A stretch of 64,000 nt of DNA, taken from contig NC_073339.2 of assembly GCF_027580225.2 (NCBI RefSeq), forward strand, positions 42,452,501-42,516,500. Direction: 5' to 3'. Origin of the DNA: Misgurnus anguillicaudatus (taxonomy: Eukaryota; Chordata; Actinopteri; Cypriniformes; Cobitidae). The notes under the pieces were generated by a model, which saw nothing but the letters and a program-made list of their open reading frames with translations, was not told the origin of the DNA and did not search any database. Of the stretch, positions 1 to 11,100 are shown one piece after another (the first letter of the stretch is position 1; every line of letters starts with the position of its first letter). Position numbers and translations under genes: made by a program.

Positions 1-184
1 GTGTCAGTGCTAGCATCACTAATCATAGCTTACATCAACTTTTACTAGCAGTGATTTTAAATAGATTTCTCCAAACACAAGCAAAACTTTACCTGTTGAG
101 TAGAAACTTCATGACTGAGGCATCAGTGGGAAGCCCAACTTGTGCTTTTAGCACACGCCAGCATGTAAAAAGAATTCTCCCAAA

Positions 185-2583
185 CCCTTACGAAAAAGAA
201 GTAAACTTCAAGTTCATTTTATTAAGTATACTTAAGTAATGTTGGAGTATAGTTTTAAGTATACTTTATGTAGTAAGTGTACTAACATTTATGTTCTAGT
301 AGTAAACTTGTAAGTGTACTGCTTGAATACCGCTTGGGACTAAATTGGCCCACTTTTAGTATATAAAAGTATACTTCTAAGTGTACTATAAGTGTAAGAG
401 TAGTCAACTTTAAATGTACAACTAGTGCACAATTAGTTCTTCATTTGTACTGCAAGTGAACTCATGAGTATACTAGTAGTTTTCTAGACTTATACTTCAA
501 GTGTACATGCAAATGTTTGTTAGATTACTCTTAGTAAACTAGTAGGTTACTCATTTTGTGCTGCAGGTATACTTCCAAATGTTCTTTTAATATACTTTTA
601 ATTAACTAGTAGTTTACTAGTCATATACTGAAAGTGTACATGCAAGTGTTCTGTTAGTGTACTCTTAGTAAACTAGTAGGTTACTTATTGTATACTGCTT
701 GTGTAACAAAGCACTTTGACACTGAGGATCCATCTGCAGGTTTTTATTAAACACTCATATTCCAACAGGCAAGGTCAAACAACAGCAATGTCAGGCAGGC
801 AAACCGCTCAGCAATGACAGCCAGTACAAATCAAGACTTTGCGCTAACTGAATGTTTCCAGAGAGTTTATATAGGCTGTCCAATGAGCTTCAGGTGGCAG
901 AGTAATCAGTCCAGGTATGCGGGATTATGGGAAATGGAGTCCAGAACGAAAGTAAATATTCAGGGGATTCAGCCATATATATAGATACATATACAACCTC
1001 AAATCAGAAAAAGTTGGGACACTGTAGAAATTGTGAGTAAAAAAGGAATGGAATAATTTACAAATCTCATAAACTTATATTTTATTCACAATAGAATATA
1101 GATAACATATCAAATGTTGAAAGTGAGTATATAATATATAAATAATATATTTATAATTTTTTTATTTATTATTTTTGTTTGATTAGCTCACTGATAGCAT
1201 ACGAAAGATTTAGCTTCAAATTGAAAGTACAATTAAAAGGTATATGTCAAGTATAAAAATTAATACACAGGAACATTGTATTGTACTTTAAGTGCAATAT
1301 ATTTATATTTATAGTATGATGTTAAGTTCACTTAAAGTAAAGTTGAGTAGTAAACTACTAGTTAACTAAAAGTATAGTAAAAGAATACTTGCAAGTATAC
1401 CTGCAGCACAAAATTAATAACCTACTAGTTTACTAACACTAAAGATTCTCCATAAAGATAATATACATTTGTACACTACATATACTTTCAAAATTTACTT
1501 CAAATATACTGTTTCTAAATGATGCTAAATAATGTATTTTATAAATATGCTGTCAGTGCATTATAATGATAACTTTAACAGATAAAGTATACCTAAAATA
1601 AACTTTAAAGGGGACATATTATGAAAATCTGACTTTTTCCATGTTTAAGTGCTATAATTGTGTCCCCAGTGCTTCTATCAACCTAGAAAATGTTAAAAAG
1701 ATCAACCCAATAACTTTGTTTTGGTGGACCATTTTCTGCAGGCATGTGAAAAAGTGGGTCGTTGTAATTTGGCCCTTATTGTGATGTCAGAATAAGGTAG
1801 TACCGCCCCCTTTGTCTGCGCTATCCGGCCGCAGCGCGGCCGTTTGGTGTGGAGAGAAAGAGAGAGATAAAATATTTCACAGCACAGTTGGGTTTCGGTT
1901 GCAGCGGGCCGCCATCGTTGTGGTCAGTGGTTGCACTTCATCCGCTCATTTGCATTTTGAATGGCACACCCAAAATGGCACACTTTTGCTCAGACCTATT
2001 TTAGACTTAGTTTACATCTTTAAAAAAATCTCATAATATGTCCCCTTTAAAATAAGTTCAAATTAGTATACTTTAAAAATTGCACAGAACTTTAACTCCA
2101 AGTATATATTTTTTTAAAGTATACTTTTAGAAAATATACTAAATTATAATTATTTTGAAGTAAATTAAAAGTTTAATTGTAAGCAAATACTTTCGATATA
2201 TTCAAAGATGGTTTCTTTCTAAGTATATTTGTAATGTACTATTGCAAAGTTAAATATACTTGAAATACAATAAAGTATATTTATTTTTCACCAGGGCTAT
2301 TCATATGGCTTTTTGCAGCTTTCTTGATGTAGCTTTTGTTGTTGCATTTTTACTTAATACTTTTAAGTATATGTCAGTAAACAAGTATAGGCCAAATATA
2401 CTTAGACATTTCGGTCAGTATAGGTCAAGTATACTTTAGTACAATTTAAGTATATTTCTAAGAAGTACCTAAAGTACATTTTAGAGACGTACATAAAAAG
2501 TCAACTGAAAGTATACTTTCTTATTTTAAGTTTAAAAAAAGTATACTTATAGCACACTTTAATAAACTTCTTTTTCGTAAGGG
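185..2583. repeat. Palindromic element built of AGTATACTT-like motifs, with nested insertions
   Basis: The left end reads CCCTTACGAAAAAGAAGT and the right end is its reverse complement (ACTTCTTTTTCGTAAGGG), so the unit is bounded by terminal inverted repeats. Between them, 200-700, 1240-1600 and 2050-2540 consist of dense degenerate AGTATACTT / AAGTGTACT motifs in both orientations. A different sequence occupies about 720-1000, a fragment typical of fish DNA repeats about 1000-1170, and a TTAA-flanked MITE 1609-2046. No transposase frame is visible. A target duplication is not clear (perhaps AAA). The element 54595-54823 shares the CCCTTACGAAAA terminus. Confidence 0.6.
1609..2046 (-). mobile_element. 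TTAA-flanked MITE, copy a
   Basis: This is a non-autonomous element of 438 bp. It starts AGGGGACATATTATGA and ends with the inverted copy TCATAATATGTCCCCT, with TTAA on both sides (1605-1608 and 2047-2050). TTAA duplications suggest mobilisation by a piggyBac-type transposase, which is an inference. It has no coding capacity. Strand is arbitrary: copies with GAAAATCTGACTTTTTCC next to the left end are called -, those in the other orientation +. Confidence 0.8.
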
Positions 2584-2799
2584 AAAGCACTCTAGTCTTG
2601 TTTCTTTCTTCAGAGGCCTTTCTATTCTTGTCATGCAATTCATAGGCACTTTTTCTCTTGCGCCCCTCAGACATTTTGAAAAAAAAACACGGTGAGAACG
2701 GCACGCTTTAATGAATTGCTGAAACTGTAGCTTGGATGTGGCATGTAAAAGAAAAACTTGTTAATATTAAAAGGATTTATTGGGTTATAGTTGTTACAA

Positions 2800-3455
2800 T
2801 AACAAAAAATCCTCAAAATGAAGAAAAAGAGTCAGGTGTTTATAAATCTAGTTTTTTAAGAAATTGGGGAATTCTTTCAACGCGTGGTGACAATCATGGT
2901 GACATAATTCATGTTGCAGTGAATTCTGGGACACACTCCAATATAAACTAGGGCTGTCAAAAGATTAATCGCGATTAATCGCATCCAAAATAAAAGTTTG
3001 TGTTTACATAACATATGTATGTGTAGTGTGTATAATTATTATTTATATATAAAAACACACACAGTCATGTATATATTTAAGAAAAAATGGTTATACTTAT
3101 ATATAAAATATTTATATTTCTATATAATATAAATTATTTAAATGTATATACAGTATATAAATGCAAATATTCATTAAATAAATACATGAATGTGTGTGTA
3201 TTTATATATACATAATATTTACACACAGTACACACACATGTGTTATGTAAACACAAACTTTTATTTTGGATGTGACAGCCCTAATATAAACTCATGACTC
3301 CCATCATGCATTGCAACATGGATAATGTCACCATGATTGTGATTCATTTGCCGATTCTTGATATCTTGCTGTGTGTTGTAAGACAAATTCCCCAATATAA
3401 AAAAATGAAAGTTATAAACACCTGATTTTTTTCATTCTGATGATTTTTATTTGTT
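2800..3455. repeat. Foldback repeat around a hAT MITE
   Basis: The segment at about 2800-2852 is the approximate inverse of 3412-3453 (TTATAAACACCTGATTTTTT type sequence). GGTGACAATCATGGTGAC at 2886-2903 is mirrored by a similar inverted motif near 3326-3345. The arms flank a hAT-type MITE near the centre. Outer limits are uncertain. Confidence 0.45.
2949..3283. mobile_element. hAT-type MITE with 8-bp target duplication
   Basis: The element runs from TAGGGCTGTCA to TGACAGCCCTA and is flanked by ATATAAAC at 2941-2948 and 3284-3291. An 8-bp duplication is the hallmark of hAT transposition. The subterminal arms (ATCCAAAATAAAAGTTTGTG and its inverse) are also inverted, so it is nearly palindromic. 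The middle is AT- and CA-rich. There is no open frame. Confidence 0.88.
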
Positions 3456-3805
3456 CTAATAGACAAACTGAAAACAAATAAAAAATACAAAATTAACAAA
3501 GGATGTTTTGCTTACATAAGCTATTATAGCCTTTTGTTTTTAACTTTTTTTGCAACAATTGATGCGTTTTTACAAATAATTTTTTTTTATATAAGGCAGT
3601 GGCTGGAAGTCAGTTGTAGTTCTTGTGTTTTTTCAAAAGGTGAAATCAATTAAATCAATTAACAGCGTGATTGACCCGGTCTGAGTCGGTCTCGGCTTGG
3701 ACTCGACTACAACCCTAGATTGACAACTAAGATGACCAATAGTCTTGATAATCCACCCGAAAAAAGAAAATCTTCCGCTATACCTTTAAAGATTTGCAAT
3801 AGCAT

Positions 3806-4780
3806 CCAGCTGCAGCTCCGCAGACTCACCTCCATCTAGACACCAGTGGCTGGACACCAGTGGATAGACAGCCTACGTCATTTCCGTTTCGCCGCTAATT
3901 TCCGTTTTCACTGCTGGATGAACAGCAATTTTATTTCATATATTCACCTCTTGATAGACAGCATTTTTTTTTATATTTTCACAGATAGACATTCTTTGCA
4001 GGCTTAATTGCACACGTCTTTTCCGTATTGTCATTTTACTTTAATGACTTCAAATATATAATATAAAATCTGTGTGCAAATTGAAATATGATCACATCAC
4101 TATATATTATATTCAATATAAATATTATAACATCAATAATTCATGCAAACTGCATTCACAAGAACCACCTTGAAAATATATATTGTTCAGATCATTTCAA
4201 TTTTTTTGTGACTTAAATTCAGCCTAGATCAATGGACTATAACGTTTTGTCATTACAACAGACTTGTACATGTTAACTGACCACAGTTTTTTTTGTAAAT
4301 GTAACTACTTCTGTTTTTAAAATATACGTAGATTCACACGATCAGACAATTTACCAAACAATCCAGATCAAATGAACACTTCGTGGTTTTGCAATATTTA
4401 TTGGAAATTACACACATCTTAGTAAAATTAGACAAATCTAACCATCAGAATGAAGATGCAACAGTCAGGCCCGTAAGGCTGTGGGGGAAGTGCCGATTTA
4501 AGAGAAAATAAAACATGAACAGTTCCAAATAAACGATTGCACACTGTGCACACCACCTTCCTTCCCCCTAAAACTGGCTAGCTAGTTTGTGCATTTGAAT
4601 TCTGACATGACCGATAAATCATCGTCAGTTTATTATTTCTTCTTACCGCTGACATCTGCATGCGCGCGTCAAATTTGAAAAGTGAATGACGATACGGAAA
4701 TGACGTCAGCTGTCCATCCACTGGTGTCCAGCCACTGGTGTCTAGCAAGAAGTGAGTCTGCGGGGCTGCAGCTGGATGCC
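3806..4780. mobile_element. MITE-like element with about 90-bp inverted ends
   Basis: GCATCCAGCTGCAGCTCCGC near 3803 and the following motifs (ACACCAGTGGCTGGACACCA, then a CGTCATTTCCGT stretch) recur inverted at about 4690-4780. The 800 bp between the arms is AT-rich and shows no gene. No target duplication was recognised. It lies 5' of the first detectable exon of gene A. Confidence 0.55.
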
Positions 4781-5080
4781 TCTCAGATGACCAACAAGAT
4801 GGCTGAACATGCAAATAGAAGCAACAATTAACGTATTGAGAAGCACCTACCTCACTGATTATCTTCTATGTCTGATTAGGTTCATAATTGTAGTTATGTT
4901 CATTTTTACTTTAAATAATTGCAGTTATTGTGTTATCAACTAAATACTTCAACCCCAATTGCTTAACACAAATCGACCCTTGGTAATAGTTAGTTAGTTA
5001 ACCAAGTTAACCATTCTAGTTACCCATTCTCACTTTTTCTTGTTGAAAACTGTTTAAATCATCTGTAATTTCTTCTCTAG

Positions 5081-5114
5081 AATTAGAAAAACCATGGAGA
5101 ACATTTGATTGGAG
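5081..5114 (+). CDS. Gene A, 34-nt exon 2
   Basis: The acceptor TTCTTCTCTAG precedes the exon and the donor GTAAGT follows. It encodes LEKPWRTFDW with split codons at both ends and corresponds to 37247-37280 of gene B (FEQPWRPFDW). The short PWR..W segment before the GTPase domain is typical of fish IFI44-like proteins. Confidence 0.72.
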
Positions 5115-8100
5115 GTAAGTTTGCAATAGGCATATATTAAAGTAAGCTTTTCTAAAGCCTATATCTACCATCAAAATGTAGATAGGAGTTTTCCATGCGT
5201 TTACACCAGCCGCGGTAGAGGCGGCAAAAACGCACTATTCGCATGTAATTGGACGCTTGAACACGCAGAAATTTGCGTCATGGGAGGGGCTTCTGCGACT
5301 CCACTGGGCTCAACCCAGTAACTTTGTTTGGGTAAGCCTTTACTGCAAGCATGCAAAAAATTAGGTTGTTCAGATTTCGCATGTTTTGTGAGGTAGGTAG
5401 CAAGGCAAATAATACCCCCCCCCCCCCTTTATCTGTGCTATCCAACCACAGCACTGCCATTTAGTGCAGACAGTGGCGTGTTAACCATTTTGGTGGCCCT
5501 TAGCAAAGTCCAAGAACCGGGGCCCCCCATGCCCCAGCATTGCCCAAGGTTTTTCATTTGAATTGCACAACAATAATATTCAGTAATTAAAGCAACACCA
5601 AAGAGTTTTTTTACCTTAAAATAACGTTTCCAAAAAAGTTTCAGTGGTTCATCCACACAAAACAGGGTGAATGGCACTTTCACATTCGCTTTGCAGCCCT
5701 CTATCGGCCAAAACCGCACTAAAGAAGTTTCCAACCGCCGGGTCGCGGTCCTGTAGTTCGAGTGAAAACTACAAAAACTTGCTTTACGGCAGACCTACAA
5801 TCCAATCAGAGCCAGCTATGCTGCAGTATTTACGACAGTGGTAATGAACAATTACGCTTCTAACCTGTAGGGGGAGCAAAGAGCCAGAGTTCTTTAGTGT
5901 TGCTTTAAGTGAGATACATATAAACCTGGTTTATTTTGTTTTACACTGCTTAAAATAACACTAAATTGTTAGTTTGGTATGACAAAAATTCTTGGTTTAA
6001 AAAATGTTTCACGTCCCTCTCAGATATATATTTTGCTTGCAAATGTATTATGAGATGTATTTAAAACAATGTAATTTAAACTGCAACTTCAGTGTCTGAC
6101 ATCTTACTAAAAAAAACTAAATGAGGAAAAAGAGGAAGCATTAGATTATGATTCATACTGATCTAACAAACTGAACTAACAAACACCAGCAAACAACATT
6201 GTAAGTTGGTTATTGCTTGAATTTATGGATGGGAATCACATAAAACTCGTTCATATTGCAAAAACAAACTTACTGTGAGATACAACAAACATATAGACTA
6301 GAAATACACTAGAGATGATAGTTTAATGACAATGATGAGATACAGAATATGATTTGTCTATTTTCGACTTGATTTAAACCCCTGCGTGGTGTCTTTATTA
6401 TGTTTATACCTGTACAAGTGTGGAACAAACAACCCAGTCTCACCCCATGTCGTCAACACTTGACGACACTTGACCATTCATCAATATGTGACGCGGAGGG
6501 TATACCTTTCGCGTCATTTTTTGACGAACTGGGGACTTCAATACTATTACGTCCGTTGCATTCTCTTCTCCTATTTTCTTACCATTTTCGCGTCGGTTTA
6601 GGGTTAGATTTACATAATGACATCCCTACCCAAACCTAACTCTAACCCCAACGCCAGGTGACAACTGTTTCTAACCCCAACGCCAGGTGACAACTGTTTA
6701 ATTTCGCGTACACTGTTTAATTTTGCGTAATCTAACCCTAAACCAACGCGAAAATGGTAAGAAAATAGGAAAGAGAATGCAACGGACGTAATAGTATTGA
6801 AGTCCCCAGTTAGTCAAAAAATGACGCGAAAGGTATACCCTCCGCGTCACATATTGACGAATGGTCAAGTGTCGTCAAATATTGACGACATGGGGTGAGA
6901 CTGTGTTACAACAAAAGATGCGTGTCATCAAACCAAACCACCAATCACAGGTGTGAAGCCCAAAGTCTTTAAAGGGGTCATAGCATGAAAATGTTAGCAT
7001 TGCCACTTTGTAGGTTTGAGCAAAAATGTGTTGTTTTGGGTGTGTTTTTTTAAATGCAAATGAGCGGATGAAGTGCAAACACTGATCACAATGATGGTGG
7101 TTTGTTGTAATTCAAACTCAATTGTGCTGTCAAGTCCTTCTTTTCTCTCTCTTTCTCGCTGCACTAAAGGGCAGTGCAGTGGTTGGATAGTGCAGATTAA
7201 GGGGGCGGTATTATTCTAATAAGATGTCCTTATGACATCATAATGAAAGCCAAATTTCAATGACCTATTTTTGCTCACACCTACAAAGTGGCAATGCTAA
7301 CATTTTTATGCAATGGCCCCTTTAATTATCTCTTGGGAATGTTGAGCTAAAACCTCACTTACGCACTCTGGGGACACCAAAGATTTATTTTACATCTTAA
7401 AAAAATTTCATAATATGATCCGTTTAAGAGATAACCCTGGGTATTCATAATTTGACGTTTCACACTGTGCATTCCTTAACCCCGGGTCAGGAGTGTCCAA
7501 CCCAGCTCCAACACACCTGTCTGTAATTATCAAGCAACCTTGAACCCTTGATTAGCTACTTTAGCTGTGTTTAATTAAGGTCATAACATTCTAACCCTGC
7601 TTTGTTTCACACGGCATGCGTTTGGCACCACAATGCGGTGCTAAACCTGCTTTCAAGCAGGGTTTCATAACCCTGGGTTAATTTCAGGGATAATCCGCTT
7701 CTAAATGACAAGTGTGAAACGATCCTTAACCCAGGGTTAAAAGCAGGGTTTACAACCAAGATAACCCAGAGTTAAGCGCAGTGTCAAAAGCCCTTCTGTG
7801 ACTCCCCACCCCTGGAAACCACCAATTTACAGCAGTTACAGGGATCTAAATAAAACAGTGTTGTTTGATTTTATATATGTATTTATGCATATACTATGGC
7901 TGCATCCAAAAGCTCTAAAATGCCTTTAATAGAATATTTGATAATAGAGAATGTGTTACTCAAAAGCATCGTGGGTCTGAAACTATTGTACGAATAATTT
8001 TCCTTATAGGCAACATTACTCCACCTTTTCCGTTCCTTGTTGAGGGAATGATCTTCCAAACTCTGTCCAGCATCCCATCATTCATAACATTTAAAAAACA

Positions 8101-11100
8101 TATAAAAGCTGTTCTTTTCTGTGAATACTTAATAGGAACATAATGCCTATAAAAACCTAATCTTTTTCTCTCCCTAAACAAGTAGTGTCTCCAAGTATGA
8201 CAGTGGTAAGAAAATAGGAAAAACAATTGAGCAACCAATATGTGAAATTGGCACAAATAAGAAAGTAGTGCCGCAGACACATGAAAACGCGAAAACACGT
8301 CACTTAGGCTATGTTTACAGTAATGCGTTAACCTTTTAAAACGCATTACTTTTGCCACGTTTACGGATTTCATTTACACTACGCCACCGTTTTCGACCCT
8401 CATAAACGGAGTCGTTCGTAAACGCTGAAGATCCTGTTTTAGTTTGAGAACTCAGACGTTGTTTTTGTTTTAATTTAGTTAGCTTATTACGAAAAAGATA
8501 AACTGTAATTTTAAACTCCATATAGGGCCTTGTAAAGGCCAATATGAAGGGAGAATTGTAATGGTTCAAACATTATTTTCGAGTTTAATTTGTTTTGTTT
8601 GTTACTTTAAAATGAATTTCATTTCATATAATTTGTCTCTTAATTTTAATCGATGTTTTGTTGATAAGCTTTGTGAATATAAATTAATAAAAACAATAAT
8701 ATCAACGTCATTAATATTTAATGCTGGTTTAGCCGCTTGAGCTTTTTGCTATTTCTGTGTTGCTAGCGGAGGACGTGCACAGACCTCGCACAGTTTTAAA
8801 AATCAATGCAGTAAGCCTTTCTGTAGGCTAAAGCTAACTTTACCTCTTATTATGTTTGATTGAAGTTTGCATTTGCTGAAATTTATTTTTGCTTCAAGTT
8901 CGCTACTGTTTACTACTGTTCACTTGAATGCTTCCTTTTTAAATCATAAAGACCTTTCTGTTTGGTTTATAACATCAACATTAACCTATTCATCATATTA
9001 ATATGTTGTAGGGGGGCTAGAACAATATAAGACTTTCCCAAACACATTTTTATAGCTTCAAAAATAGTGTCTGTTGTAGTTGCCAGCAAAGGATCCAGGT
9101 GTGAATTTTTGTCAATATCGCACACCCCTAGGTTGCATAAATGCACAAAGGTAAGCTATTATTAGAGTAATAAGTTATTTTACACCTTTACGCGCATGCC
9201 CAGTTACATGATTGGTGGAGGAAGATTATTTTTAAAATGCCAGTATAAACGAGGATCGTTTCCATTTTAAAATGCCGTTTTAAAACACAAATGCTCTAAT
9301 GTAAACAGGGCCTCAGACACTTGAAACATTTCAAGAATTCAAACACAGTCACATTCCTATCTTACGATATCTGCGCTACTCACCTGACCAATGGTTAGCT
9401 CTGTTGAAGGCTTAATCCAGTAACGAGCACTTTGATTGGTCATTTTTGTGAACCAATCATATTTCTTTCTGCCCTGAGAACATGTTTGTGTAAGGAAAAC
9501 TCCTATCTACATTATGCACGCACTGCAAAAGCTGCTTATTTACACAATGCCATTATCATCTTTACTCAACTACTACTCTAAAATAGATGACATCAGGCTC
9601 ATGTCTATGTTCAGACATTGTGTGACATCGCCAACTACTGGCCTGGCATGCACACACTCTAGAAGTGGCTGGGTTGTTTTTGACCCGTGATGGGTGGGTG
9701 TTGGACGGAGCACATGCTGGGTTAAAAATTACCCCATGCTGAATCAAAAATGACCCAATGTTGAGTTGTTGTTATGCAACCACGGGGTATAATAACCCAG
9801 CACTTGGGTTTAAATAGCCCAGCATTGGGTCAATTTTTAACAGTGTTCTGTTCAATATTTACCCATTATGGGTTAAAAATAACCCAGCCATTTTAGAGTG
9901 CAATACAGCGTTTTATAGTAATAGTTTTTGTGCAAAAACGAAAAAGAAAAAAATGTCAGTACTTTGTGGTTGTGTAAACATACCCATGAGTTAGACATAA
10001 AGACAGCAGAGTTTAAACAGCGTCTCAACATGTTACTGTAGCATCAACACAAGAAATTGTCTTTTTGTCTTTCCACAGGCAAAAGAGACCGCTGAAAGAA
10101 AAGCTAGAGAATTTCTCTGTAAATAATTCAGATGTGAGAAACATCAGGATCCTGCTAGCTGGACCAATTGGATCAGGAAAGTCCAGCTTCATAAACTCAG
10201 TCAAGAGCGCCTTTCAACAAGAAATTGTTAATGAAGCCCCTGCTGGTGCAACTGCTGTTTGTTGCACCAAAAAAGTATGGATTGTTTTATTGCTGAAACT
10301 TTATTTTTTTTAAAGAAATATTGGAATACTTGGAAAAATTGTATTCAAAACTGATAAATTTGTGCTGTTTTGATCTTGTTTTGTAGCTCAACACATATGA
10401 AATCAGAAATAAACGTGGAGATGTGTTGCCGTTTGTCATCGGTGACACAATGGGCTTAGAATCTGAAACGTTTTCTGGGTTACAAGTAGATGATATAATC
10501 AGCACCATCCTCGGCCATGTAATGGAGAACTATAAAGTACTAAACTACTTCATTTACTTCACATTAAAACACTTTACAAGAAGATTTGTATGGGTGCAAT
10601 ATCTCATGCTTTCTATTTTGTGCCTTATTCACAAATCTAGTTTAAAGAAGGCAGAGCAATCACTTCTGAAGATGAATATTACAACAAAAACCCTTCCGTC
10701 TCTGACCAGACTTTCTGCCTGGTTTACATCATAGCTGCAGAATCAGTCAATTTAATACAACGACCACTTTTTGAGAAGTTGAAGATTGTGCGTGAGAGAA
10801 TCAGTGAAAAGGGTAAAACTTTTGTATTTGTATTATGTAATGTGTATGTGACCACTTTTCAAGGGGTCATAGTGTGTGCTATGTTTAAGTGCTATAATTG
10901 GGTCCCCAGTGCTTCTATCAACCTAGAAAATGTGATGAAGATCAACCCAGAAACTTAATTTGAGTAAGCCATTTTCTGCAAGCGTGTGAAAAATTAGGTC
11001 GTTCAGATTTCGCCTGTTTTGTGAGGTGGGTAGCAAGGCGAATTACAATAAAACCGCCCCCTTTATCTGCACTATCCAACCACAGCACTGCCATAGTGCA

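Noticed and set aside
5438..5734. 98-codon minus-strand frame
   Set aside because: It crosses a MITE fragment with a poly-C run and unrelated DNA, with no motif.
6400..6639. 79-codon frame at the palindrome 6434-6903
   Set aside because: It is made of the MITE's left arm; no protein similarity was seen.
7960..8569. Minus-strand frames of 137 and 77 codons
   Set aside because: They cover a dispersed repeat, a foldback arm and a MITE end; composition and content show no protein family.
10065..10078. Translation start just before gene A exon 3
   Set aside because: The codon is TTG, not ATG, and the sequence is the polypyrimidine tract and AG of a splice acceptor conserved in gene B.
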